The notes below the pieces were generated by a model, which saw nothing but the letters and a program-made list of their open reading frames with translations, was not told the origin of the DNA and ran no database searches. Made by a program: the position numbers and the translations under genes. Positions 12,611 through 22,294 of a stretch of DNA of 64,000 bases are shown here, piece after piece. The stretch covers positions 105,924,278-105,988,277 of the forward strand of contig CP136069.1 of the NCBI GenBank assembly GCA_032622095.1. Reading direction: 5' to 3'. Position 1 is the stretch's first letter, and the number at the start of each line of letters is the position of its first letter. The DNA comes from Siphonodentalium dalli (taxonomy: Eukaryota > Mollusca > Scaphopoda > Gadilida > Siphonodentaliidae).

Positions 12611-13351
12611 AAATATGGTTGAAAATGTATCGTTAAAGAGCGTTTATTATCTGTTTGTATGCAACTCTTAAATTATAAAAAACGGATACACACAAATTTT
12701 TAAATAGTCTATTACAGTATCCAAATTAACATTGTTGAAATTCGTTATCTTTAAACATGCAAATTAAAAATTAACATTCCAATTCAAAAAAAAATATATT
12801 TTTGAAAAAAAAAAATACTATAACAGTTTTGTTTACATACCATAAATATAACACTTACCTGATTATGGCAAATAATTCTCCATTAATCATAATGGCAACA
12901 CGGTTTAGAAAAACAAATGCTGGTGAATCCGTACGCAATTTAGCATCAGATGTAAATATGCTCGGACAGAAACAGTTCCCGGTCGTTCGTTATTAAACTT
13001 ACAATTGATGCAAGGTGAAGTGTCAGGCGTTAAGTTTCAACAAGCAGTGAATGGCCATTATATATCTGATTAATTTACCTATTTATACAACATGACGCCT
13101 GTGTTGGCATCTGCACACACGCATAAAACTCATTAGTAGGCGACCTATTGAGAGTTGATAATTTAGAATAATTATTTATCACGCATTTATGTACAGATTT
13201 ATACGATGAAAGCAAATATAAAATACATATGTGCACACGACCATTATGTACTTTCAATGCTATGCCTATCAATAGTATGCAATTATCTTTGTATCTGTAG
13301 TTGTTACGTCCTAGTGACCAAAGCTGGCTTTACAGGACGGTGTGAGGAGTG

Positions 13352-16300
13352 CTATTTCTGTTCTCCCAGAGCCGCCTTGAATGTTTCTAGGTCGGCGGCA
13401 TTGACTGTGCTGTTGTCCAGTTTGTTCCAGTCGAGTACAGTCCTCGGGAAGAAGGAATATCCGTATTGGTCTGTGTTTGTATGAATTGGTTCGTAGGCAC
13501 TTTCGTTATTTGTGTTTAGTTTCTCCACGATGTTGTCACTAACAAAGTCCTTGAATTTTGTGGGTTTCTTTTTCCTCTTTGGGCGGTAGTTTCTTAGGTA
13601 GTGTTCGGAGTTGATACCCGGGGCTGATCCCTTCACCACTTTGTAAAATAGTGTCAGTCTCTGTTCCTTTCTTCTTGCTTCTAGGGATGGTAGTTGAAGT
13701 TCACTGAGCATTGATGTTACACAGCCTTTCTCTCTCGTTCGGTAGTCCTGTTTTATAAATCTTGCTCCTTTGCGTTGCACCTTCTCCAGCTTTGTCTTGT
13801 CCTTTTCATAGTGAGGATCCCAGATTGTTGCTGCATACTCTAGCTGAGGGCGGACTAATGCTATGTATGCCGTTTTTCTAAGATCCATTTAGCAGTACCT
13901 GAGATTTCGCCGAAGGAAGCCGAGGGTGGAGTTTGCCTTCTTCGTGGTGGACTCGATGTGGTGATGCCACTGCATGTCATTGGAGAATTGGACGCCAAGG
14001 TACGGGTTGTTTGTGACTTCTTGGAGTATCTGCCCTGCCAGTTGGTAAAATCTTTGTGTCTTCTGCTTTAGGCTCATAATGTAGCACTTAATTGGATTAA
14101 AGCGCATCCCCCATTTGGTGGCCCATGATTCCAGTTTGCGTAGGTCTTGTTGCAATATTTCGTGGTCTTTGTAGGTGTTTATCTGGCGGTACAGGAGGCA
14201 GTCATCTGCGAATAGGCGGACTTGTGATGTTACTGTGTCCGGTAGGTCATTTATGTGACAGAGAAAGAGCAGCGGTCCCAATACTGTTCCCTGTGGTACT
14301 CCTGATAGCACGTCAACTTCTTCTGAGTAGTATCCCTCGAGTGCAACTCTCATCTTTCTTTCAGAAAGGATGCTAGCCATCTGTTGACCGGGCCTGTGAT
14401 ACCGTAGTGATTTAGTTTGGTCAATAGGCTGTCATGTGGCACGGTGTCGAAAGCTTTGGAGAAATCAAGGATGGCCACGTCGATCTGCTTCTTGTTGTCA
14501 AATGATTGTAAGATGTCTTGTGTTGTCACTGCTAGTTGTGTTTCGCAGGAATATCCCCTTCGAAAGCCATGGTTTAGCTTTGTTAGTATGTTGTGCTTCT
14601 CCAGATGTTCATGGATATGGCGGCATATGAGGTGTTCTAGTAGCTTGCACGGTACTGATGTTAGGGACACAGGAAGATAGTTTTCCGCTTGATGTCGGTC
14701 TCCTTTTTTGTAGACCGAGGCTATGTTGGCGCTGCGCCAGTCCCTTGGCAATGTGCCTGTGTCTAATGATAGTTGGAATATGAGCCTGGAGGCAGGTGCC
14801 AGTTGTTTTGCGTACTTCTTTAGGATGGAGTTTGGGATACCGTCTGGGTCAGAGGCTTTGGATGGGTTTAATCTCTTCAGCAGAGCTTCAACGCCATTCA
14901 CTGTCACTGTCAGTTTGCCGATGTTTTCGCATTTGGGTGGAAGGTCAGGAAGTGGTGGTTGGTTCTTGGTGAATACTGACTGGAACTGCTTTACCAGAAT
15001 TTCTGCTTTGCCTTTTGGGTCGTCAATCAGCTTGCCTTGCGATTTCAACGGCGACACTCCGATGTTATCTTGTTTTCTGCTCTTGGTGTATCTCCAGAAT
15101 GGTTTCGTCGTCTTTTGTTCTAAACCTTCTTTAATCTTAGCAATTTCTTGATCTTATAGTTTACCCATGGAGTGTTCTGCTTTGGTGATATCAGCTTAGA
15201 TGGTATGTGTTGGTCCATAGATTTGTGTATGCCCTCCTTCAGATGTTTCGACATATCCTCCACGGTTGCACTATTTAGTGGACGTAGGCCTTCTCCCAGT
15301 ATTTGCAGATCCAGTCCAAGTTGTGTCCAGTCGTCTGCTTTTTTATATAGATAGCACTTCCTCGGTTTTGAATGTTGGTACCTGGGCTTCATGTCGATGT
15401 CAGTAATGACTATGGCGTGGTCAGAGATGCCTGGTATGCTGGTTGATGATTTTACCAGTGATGCATTGTTGGTGAAGACCAGGTCTAGCAAGTTCTTTTC
15501 CCGCGTTGGTTGTTCGTGCATTTGTTTTAGCCCTTTTTCTGACATGATTTCTAGTAGGTGAGTTTGTATATCTTTGTCTTGGGTTCCTCTGTTTACTACT
15601 GAGCTGTTCCACTCTATATCCGGGCAATTAAAGTCCTCACAGATGATCATGTGTTTTTGCTTTCCAGATGTCGCTAGGTTGATGGACTTCTCTAGCTCTG
15701 CGATGTGGTGGTTCTCTCTGTGTGGCATATAGTAAGCCCCTATCAGTATGTCCTTGCTGGATGTTGATCTGACCTTGACCCAGTTGATTTCGCTATCTGT
15801 CACCAGTTGTGGTTGCTCCGTTGATATTAAGTTCTTGTGGACAAAGATGAAGACGCCCCCTCCAGTGGATGCTCTGTCATTTCGGTAGCACGCATAGTTC
15901 TCTGGGAAAATTTCGCTTGACTTGATGTGCTCAGGTGTTGGGTTTTTCCCAGGTTTGACTCCCTGTAGCCATGATTCAGTGCCTATTACAATATCTGGCT
16001 TGGTGTATTCCAGTGATGTAGCTAGTTCGGCATGTTTGTCTCTTATGCTGCGGCAGTTAACTGTCAGTATCCTCATATTTCTCTTGGGTGGTAATTTGTA
16101 CGGTCCAGTACGAGATGATGTTGATCCGGTGGTGTTCCGTGTGCTATTCGGTCTATTTCGTGGTACTGGTGTACTTGCCTCCATTGGGTTGAAGACAGAC
16201 TCTGATGAAACTGAGTCGATGGTTGAGTCCAGGTTGAGGCATTCATATATGTTGGGGTCAGCTTCATATGAGTGGAAGGTGAAGCTGTCCAGATTTATGC

Positions 16301-16883
16301 TTTCGCATTTGCAGCAAATCCAAGAGATGCTCTTTCTGTGCAGGTTGCTGTATTCTTCTGCTGACATCTCAAGGCATGATTGATGGTACCAAATGCTGCA
16401 TTCGTCACAACAGACTCCTTGTTGGTTCCACTTTACTAAACATTGGCAGTATCCACATGGGAACTTCTCTTCGAGCCCTGGTCCGGTGTTTGACTCTATG
16501 TCGCCTGCAAGCATCAATGTCAGGAGGAAGATGGTTTTAGATGGGTTCGTGTTATCTGGCCATGTGATCGGACCTCTTCGTGCTGTTGATAGTCGAGGGT
16601 TTGTTAGAGTATGTGCCAGCTGCTGGTGGTACCACGTCTTCTGGTTGTCTGAGTTGAGGTACGTAGTTATGGATGTTAAGATGAACATTTGTAGTATCAA
16701 TCTGTATGCCAGATCTGTGTTTTTAGTTCTCGGTCTCATTCGGCGTAGCTTGGTATCAAGTCCATGCTGTCTGAATGATCGCGAGAACTTTTTGGGTGGC
16801 ATTTTATCTTTGTCGCTGCCCAGTGGCAGTAGGTGGGTTTTGAAAAGACAGTTTTTCTCAGAGTAGCTTGGTGACAAGTCCAT
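13352..16883 (-). pseudogene. LINE copy 1 ORF2: 2A-like, PHD finger, APE endonuclease, reverse transcriptase (broken)
   Basis: The first open part (587 aa, 16883-15120) has basic residues, a hydrophobic stretch ending in a degenerate 2A-like motif (GDIESNTGP, residues 127-135) and a C4HC3 PHD finger (C143, C146, C159, C162, H167, C170, C190, C193). An APE endonuclease follows (VNCRS ~275, E303, EDFN 416-419, SDH 487-489). A frameshift with probable loss of linker falls at 15120-15057. RT fingers and palm follow in 15057-14350 ('DFSKAFD'). Another frameshift near 14365 leads to 14380-13889, with 'VPQGTVLGP' and the catalytic 'FADD'. An in-frame TAA at 13891-13889 precedes the thumb/C-terminal part (13888-13352). 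At least three lesions make it inactive. Confidence 0.9.
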
Positions 16884-17004
16884 GCTGTCTGAGTGGTTGT
16901 CAATTGTGTATACTATAGAGTTATTTGTTATTGTTATGTTAATACTGACCTGTATACCATACAGGCAGGTGTTAACAGTTGGAATGTTAATACTGACCTG
17001 GGGG

Positions 17005-17733
17005 TTAGAGTTCCCAGCAGTCCTTCTCGCTTTGGTCTGCTATACGGCGAAGCCAGGTTTTTGCTAACAGCTTGTCGGGGTGGATGCCGTCTGTGTACAA
17101 CGAGAAGTTGTAATAATGGCGAGATACCTTCTTTCTTTTGACGCTTGATCGGACGTATAGGTCGTTGGAGAATTTAGGAGAATATGTCCTGTTTGAAGTG
17201 TTTATCTTCCTTATCTCTTGATTTAGTGTCTTTAGTAGTGAGGTGAGTATGTTGTCGTCTTCATCAAACCATTCTGGGTGATTGTGGCCTCTTGAATTGT
17301 TGAATAGCTTTATGGAGTAAGCTGGGATCTCCAATATGGTTATTCTTCACTCTGTGAAGCTATCGATGAGATTTTGGATTTTGGATAGCTTCTCTAGTAC
17401 CTCTGGTATTAAGAGTTCAGCGTTCGGGTGTAACTCGATGAACTTTCCCTTCTTGTCGGTGAGATCACAAGTTCCTAACCAGATGTAAAACCATACCCTG
17501 CCGTTGTAGTGATTTGCTATGGTTTTCAGATGAGTTTCCAGCCACAGGATTGTGTGGTCGGTTCTGTAGCCTGGAGTAGATTTCCAAACAATCGATTTTT
17601 CCGTCGATGATGATATCTGATTTTGTAGGTAGTTTCCTTTACTGTCAGATATGATATATGCTTTCCTTGTTTGTAGTCTCCTATTTCTGGTGTGCTGGCT
17701 TTTGATAAACCTCTTAAGTTTCTGTTCAGACAT
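17005..17733 (-). pseudogene. LINE copy 1 ORF1: SGNH/GDSL esterase, one in-frame stop
   Basis: Two open segments in one frame (128 aa from 17733, then about 113 aa down to 17005) are separated by a single TGA at 17349-17347. The N-terminal half has the nucleophile block 'ISDSKGN' (residues 28-34) and a Gly-Thr-x-Asp block, 'WLGTCDL'. The second half has the C-terminal 'DGIHPD' block that supplies the Asp and His of the SGNH triad. This matches the esterase of CR1 ORF1, thought to help membrane or RNP handling. The length, about 242 codons, suits a single-domain ORF1. With the TGA, the triad is divided between two fragments. Confidence 0.8.
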
Positions 17734-17768
17734 TTACGCAAGAGCAATTCGAATGTTTATACTGACAA

Positions 17769-17780
17769 CAAGATGGCGGC
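17769..17780 (+). promoter_or_regulatory. YY1-like motif upstream of LINE ORF1
   Basis: CAAGATGGCGGC lies 36 bases upstream of the ORF1 start; on the LINE sense strand it reads GCCGCCATCTTG. This is the vertebrate YY1 core, and a YY1 site near the 5' end directs start-site choice in human L1. Whether this invertebrate LINE uses it is inference. The same core is scattered elsewhere in this window, so chance or repeat ancestry is possible. Copy 2 has it at 26702-26713. Confidence 0.3.
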
Positions 17781-18021
17781 GCCCGTGGAAAAATACGGAT
17801 CAGCCCACTTACCTGTTTACACTCATAAAATACATTATAAATACACAATTTAACAATATAAAAGTTCTAAAACAAATGATTTATGATAAATCATCAGTAT
17901 GTTGTTTCAGGTTTGATGATCCACGATGAGTTGATGGTGTAATTTGCGATATTTTATCAATTTTTGGACGAGAAAATAATTGCGTTGTAGAAAATAATTG
18001 CGCAGAATCAATAATATTAAG

Positions 18022-18564
18022 GCCGTGGCTAAAGAACGGTATACCGCTCTTTAGTACCAAACGCTAAAGAGTGGTATAACACGCTTTAGCTATATGGGCC
18101 TGATACGCTAATTAACGGTATACCGCTCTTTAGCGTTTGGTGCTAAAGAACGGTATACTGCTCTTTAGTGACAAACGATAAAGAGCGGTATACCACGCTT
18201 TAGCTATATGGGCCTGATACGCTAACGAACGGTATACCACTCTTTAGCGTTTGGTGCTAAAGAGTGGTATAGGCCTACTGCTCTTTAGCCCTCGGTGCTA
18301 AAGAGCGGTCCAGGTTGCGTTGCGTTGCCAAGATATTTTGCGCATTGCGCCAACACATAACGTTATAATCCGTATCGCTCTTTAGCTCTCATCGCTAAAG
18401 AGTGGTGTGCCGTTCTTTAGCCGCCAGTGCTAAAGAGCTGTCCATGTTGGATGAGCGGCACGTGCGTTGCCAAGATATTTTGCGCATTGCGTGTAACGTT
18501 ATAATCCGTACCGCTCTTTAGCCCTCATCACTAAAGAGCGGTATACCGTTCTTTAGCCACTTCG
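18022..18564. mobile_element. Palindrome-array MITE, copy 1
   Basis: The insert is flanked by a 10-bp direct repeat, TAATATTAAG (18012-18021 and 18565-18574). The inverted right arm has only one copy and no insert (near 31057), so it is a real insertion. Perfect ~30-bp inverted ends start GTGGCTAAAGAACGG. Inside, the palindromic motif CTAAAGAGCGGTATACCG and variants recur about nine times in alternating orientation, split by spacers such as 'ctatatgggcctgatacgcta' and 'ccaagatattttgcgcattgcg'. No coding capacity. The superfamily is unclear: 8-10-bp duplications suggest hAT-, Mutator- or Merlin-like enzymes. Confidence 0.85.
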
Positions 18565-18870
18565 TAATATTAAGCTAATTCTTTTAGCTGCACCATTACA
18601 TCTGAAATTGCTCGATGTCGTTAGACTAGGTTAATGTATGTTTTATATGCTTGTTCCCGTTCATTATCTGCACATTTTTTTAATCGGCACGGAAATCTAC
18701 CTACTAACTTATTTGAACGCACAATATAATTTGGATAGTTAAATCATACATCTTATCACTGGAAAAATATGCTCTAAATCTGTTGGCAGGGCTATTTCAA
18801 TATACAACATCATATGTATTCAAAGTTTCTAATATATAAATTATACCACAAATTATCATACAAAAAATAT
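18565..18870. other. Core-unit DNA without a gene
   Basis: AT-rich linker between the MITE and the higher-order repeat; nothing coding seen. It is duplicated at 27508-27813 and is present, inverted, in the right arm (about 30770-31066), so it belongs to the ancestral element. Confidence 0.6.
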
Positions 18871-21300
18871 GTTTTCAAGATGGCATCCAATATGGCTATT
18901 CAGAAATGTGAGCTTCAAAATATATCCTGATAAAATATACACATCATACATGTGATCATATATCATACAAATGGATGTATTAGCGTTTTTAGCGTAATTC
19001 CTATGCTATCTCCATTACAAAAAATGGCTGCCAAAATGGCCATCGTTTACTTCAAGATACAATGCTTAAAAACGTATTGCATCTTTACAAAGACTCATAT
19101 GTATCATTTAGGTTTATAGTTTGTATAGCATATGCCAAATTATCATACAATTTGTCATCACAAAAAAACAATATATGTTTTCAAGATGGCGTCCAATATG
19201 GCTATTCAGAAATGTCAGCTTCAAAATATATCTTGATAAAATGTACACATTTGCTGTGATCATATATTGTTCAACTGAATGTATTAGCGTTTATAGCGTA
19301 ATACCTATGATATCCCTACTATAAAATGGCTTCCAAAATAGCCACCATTACTCTAAAATACAAAGCTTAAAATTACATGCATAATTTAGAAAGTTGATTT
19401 TGATTAGTTATACTACTTATATTTCTTCAAAGAGTTAATATTGCCTTATTCTTATCACAGTTTTAAAACCAATCTACAAAAATGTTCATTGTGTATCATA
19501 TAATGAGTTCGTGGTAGGCTATCTCATTGTACAACACATACGTATTTATATTTGTTTGTAATATCCGATGGAGTATTTCGTAAATAAAGTTGTCAAATAC
19601 TATAATATAATATAAACTCTCAATATCAAAGTATTAAACAAACGAAAAAATAGTCTCAGAGCCGTCCCATGGGGTAGAATCCCTCTATTACATATATCAT
19701 ACACAATATGATTTTGTTTTAAACCGTGTTGTGTGGAACATAGACATTTTAATATCATTTTAATCAAACGTTCTAAAACAAATTACTTAAACAATCTTTT
19801 CTTAAAAGCTGTTTAAAAAATTGTCTACCTAATTCTCAATTATTTTTTGCTAGGCTCGTAGTTTTATCATATGGAGCGTATCTTCGAAACGAAATTAGTA
19901 AGAACGTTTTTTTTTTTGGTAGTGGGAATGTGTCAGGGGTGAATTCTGCTATAATTCACTTAATGCTATGTTTTCAAGATGGCGTCCAATATGGCTATTC
20001 TGAAATGTCAGCTTCAAAATATATCTTGATAAAATGTACACATTTGCTGTGATCATATATTGTTCAACTGGATGTATTAGCGTTTATACCGTAATACCTA
20101 TGCTATCTCCATTACAAAAATGGCTGCCAAAATGGCCATCATTTACTTCAAGATACAGGGCTTAAAAATGTATTGCATTTTTACAAAGGCTCATATGTAT
20201 CATTTAGGTTTGTAGTTTGTATAGTATATGCCAAATTATCATACAATTTGTCATCACAAAAAAAACAATATATGTTTTCAAGATGGCGTCCAATATGGCT
20301 ATTCAGAAATGTCAGCTTCAAAATATATCTTAATAAAATGTATACATTTGCTGTGATCATATATTGTTCAACTGAATGTATTAGCGTTTATAGCATAATA
20401 CCTATGATATCCCTACTATAAAATGGCTTCCAAAATGGCCACCATTACTCTAAAATACAAAGCTTAAAATTACATGCATAATTTAGAAAGTTGATTTTGA
20501 TGAGTTATACTACTTATTTCTTCAAAGAGTTAATATTGCCTTATTCTTATCACAGTTTTAAAAACAATCTACAAAAATGTTCATTGTGTATCATATAATG
20601 AGTTCTTGGTAGGCTATCTGATTGTACAACATATACGTATTTATATTTGTTTGTAATATCCGATGGAGTATTTCGTAAATAAAGTTGTCAAATGCTATAA
20701 TATAATATAAACTCTCAATATCAAAGTATTAAACAAACGAAAAAATAGTCACAGAGCCGTCCTATGGGGTAGAATCCCTCTATTACATATCTCATACACA
20801 ATATGATTTTGTTTTAAACCGAGTTGTGTGGAACATAGACATTATAATATCATTTTAATCAACTGTTCTAAAACAAATTACTTAAACAATCTTTTCTTAA
20901 AAGCTGTTTAAAAAATTGTCTACCTAATTCTCAATTATTTTTTGCTAGGTTCGTAGTTTTATCATATGGAGCGTAGGTTCGAAACGAAATTAGTAAGAAC
21001 GTTTTTTCTTTTTTGGTAGTGGGAATGTGTCAGGGGTAAATTCTGATATAATTCACTTAATGCTATGTTTTCAAGATGGCGTCCAATATGGCAATTGAGA
21101 ACTGTGAGCTTCAAAATATATCTGATAAATTGTATTCCTTAGTTAATATGATCACATAATTATGTGCTTGGCTGTCTTCGCGTTGATAACGTATTAGCAA
21201 CGCTGACGCCATTATAAAATGGCCAACATTTACTTCAAAATATACAGCTTCAGAGAAATGTTCGGTATTTTACAAAATAAAACCGAGTGATATTTTGTCT
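18871..21300 (+). repeat. Higher-order repeat: ~1.1-kb units with ~305-bp sub-repeats (copy 1)
   Basis: The phrase 'gttttcaagatggc(a/g)tcca' starts at 18871, 19177, 19970, 20274 and 21067. The outer period is about 1,098 bp (18871 to 19970 to 21067), with an inner pair about 305 bp apart in each unit. Each sub-repeat also holds 'tattagcgttt' and 'atggctgccaaaatggcca'. The short open frames at 19062-19324 and 20173-20421 are repeat translations with no domain and are not called. The bases from about 21300 to 21558 are unassigned. Confidence 0.85.
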
Positions 21301-22294
21301 ATCTTCTCGAAATGTATGAACAAAACAAGAGATTATATACATTATAAACAACTGAAATGTAGTCAGAAAGACTCTGTTGATGACCACTATACACAAAAAT
21401 AAATTTGATTACTGCCAACACAGTGTCAGAATTGAAAAATAAATAGTAAATATGTATCATATAGTGCATACATATCATAAACACTATAATGTCGCATTGA
21501 ATATTCATTTTATTTATTTATATTATGCCGACTAACAGTAGTAGTATAAAGTAGAGGGTGAAATTCGTTATCTTTAAACATGCAAATTAAAAACAATAAT
21601 CATAGTTTTACAATTTTTTTTATGTAAAATCTTATTTGTCTACACGTTCTGGCTAAGCATATCGTAACAGTATATTAACATTTATCTAGCAAATGCGCTC
21701 TAATTTCTACAAATTAACATTCCAATTCAAAAAAAAATATATTTTTGAAAAAAAAAAATACTATAACAGTTTTGTTTACATACCATAAATATAACACTTA
21801 CCTGATTATGGCAAATAATTCTCCATTAATCATAATGGCAACACGGTTTAGAAAAACAAATGCTGGTGAATCCGTACGCAATTTAGCATCAGATGTAAAT
21901 ATGCTCGGACAGAAACAGTTCCCGGTCGTTCGTTATTAAACTTACAATTGATGCAAGGTGAAGTGTCAGGCGTTAAGTTTCAACAAGCAGTGAATGGCCA
22001 TTATATATCTGATTAATTTACCTATTTATACAACATGACGCCTGTGTTGGCATCTGCACACACGCATAAAACTCATTAGTAGGCGACCTATTGAGAGTTG
22101 ATAATTTAGAATAATTATTTATCACGCATTTATGTACAGATTTATACGATGAAAGCAAATATAAAATACATATGTGCACACGACCATTATGTACTTTCAA
22201 TGCTATGCCTATCAATAGTATGCAATTATCTTTGTATCTGTAGTTGTTACGTCCTAGTGACCAAAGCTGGCTTTACAGGACGGTGTGAGGAGTG

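Larger units (their letters stand above)
4519..12735 (+). repeat. Left inverted arm of the giant element
   Basis: This arm pairs with the right arm (about 32750-36138). Setting aside the nested 5.2-kb transposon, it carries the same ordered blocks: a 94-bp direct repeat, AACTATTTCTAGG motifs, a two-copy ~200-bp repeat, poly-A/poly-T tracts and a ~62-bp tandem repeat. In one 190-base stretch I compared by eye (from 10345) the arms differ at about three positions. I see no gene in it. The open frame 11434-11646 (minus) is kept in the other arm, but both differences I saw change the protein, so selection is not indicated. Confidence 0.8.
13289..18000 (-). mobile_element. CR1-type LINE, copy 1 (dead)
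   Basis: A non-LTR retrotransposon on the minus strand, with ORF1 (esterase) at 17733-17005, ORF2 at 16883-13352 and a short 3' end to 13289. Boundaries come from the right arm of the giant element, which reads straight from 'gcaattatct' into 'cgcagaatc' (about 31080-31096, inverted) without the LINE. No clear target duplication is seen, which is not unusual for CR1. Esterase and PHD domains are documented in CR1-like elements of invertebrates. About 260 bp precede ORF1 as a putative 5' UTR. Confidence 0.9.
12736..21558 (+). repeat. Core unit copy 1 (8.8 kb)
   Basis: From the shared start 'tgaaattcgttatc' to the end 'gtagtataaagtagaggg', this segment is repeated directly downstream at a constant offset of 8943 through most of its length. 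It contains a CR1 LINE (13289-18000), a MITE (18022-18564) and a higher-order repeat (18871-21300). Relative to copy 2 it lacks about 120 bp near 12767. It has 10 extra bases near 17243 and 10 fewer near 18311. Substitutions are few, about half a dozen noticed across the LINE. Confidence 0.9.

Noticed and set aside
12802..12996. 64-aa ORF present in both core units
   Set aside because: The inverted copy in the right arm has a base missing after its ATG-equivalent, so the frame is not maintained and no domain is seen.
14723..15151. Plus-strand ORFs across the CR1 LINE (also 15922-16383, 16393-16866 and their copies)
   Set aside because: These are antisense shadows of the RT and endonuclease coding sequence.
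18022..18564. CRISPR-like array
   Set aside because: The repeats are palindromic, variable in spacing and orientation, and lie in a TIR-bounded insert of a eukaryotic genome; there are no uniform spacers.
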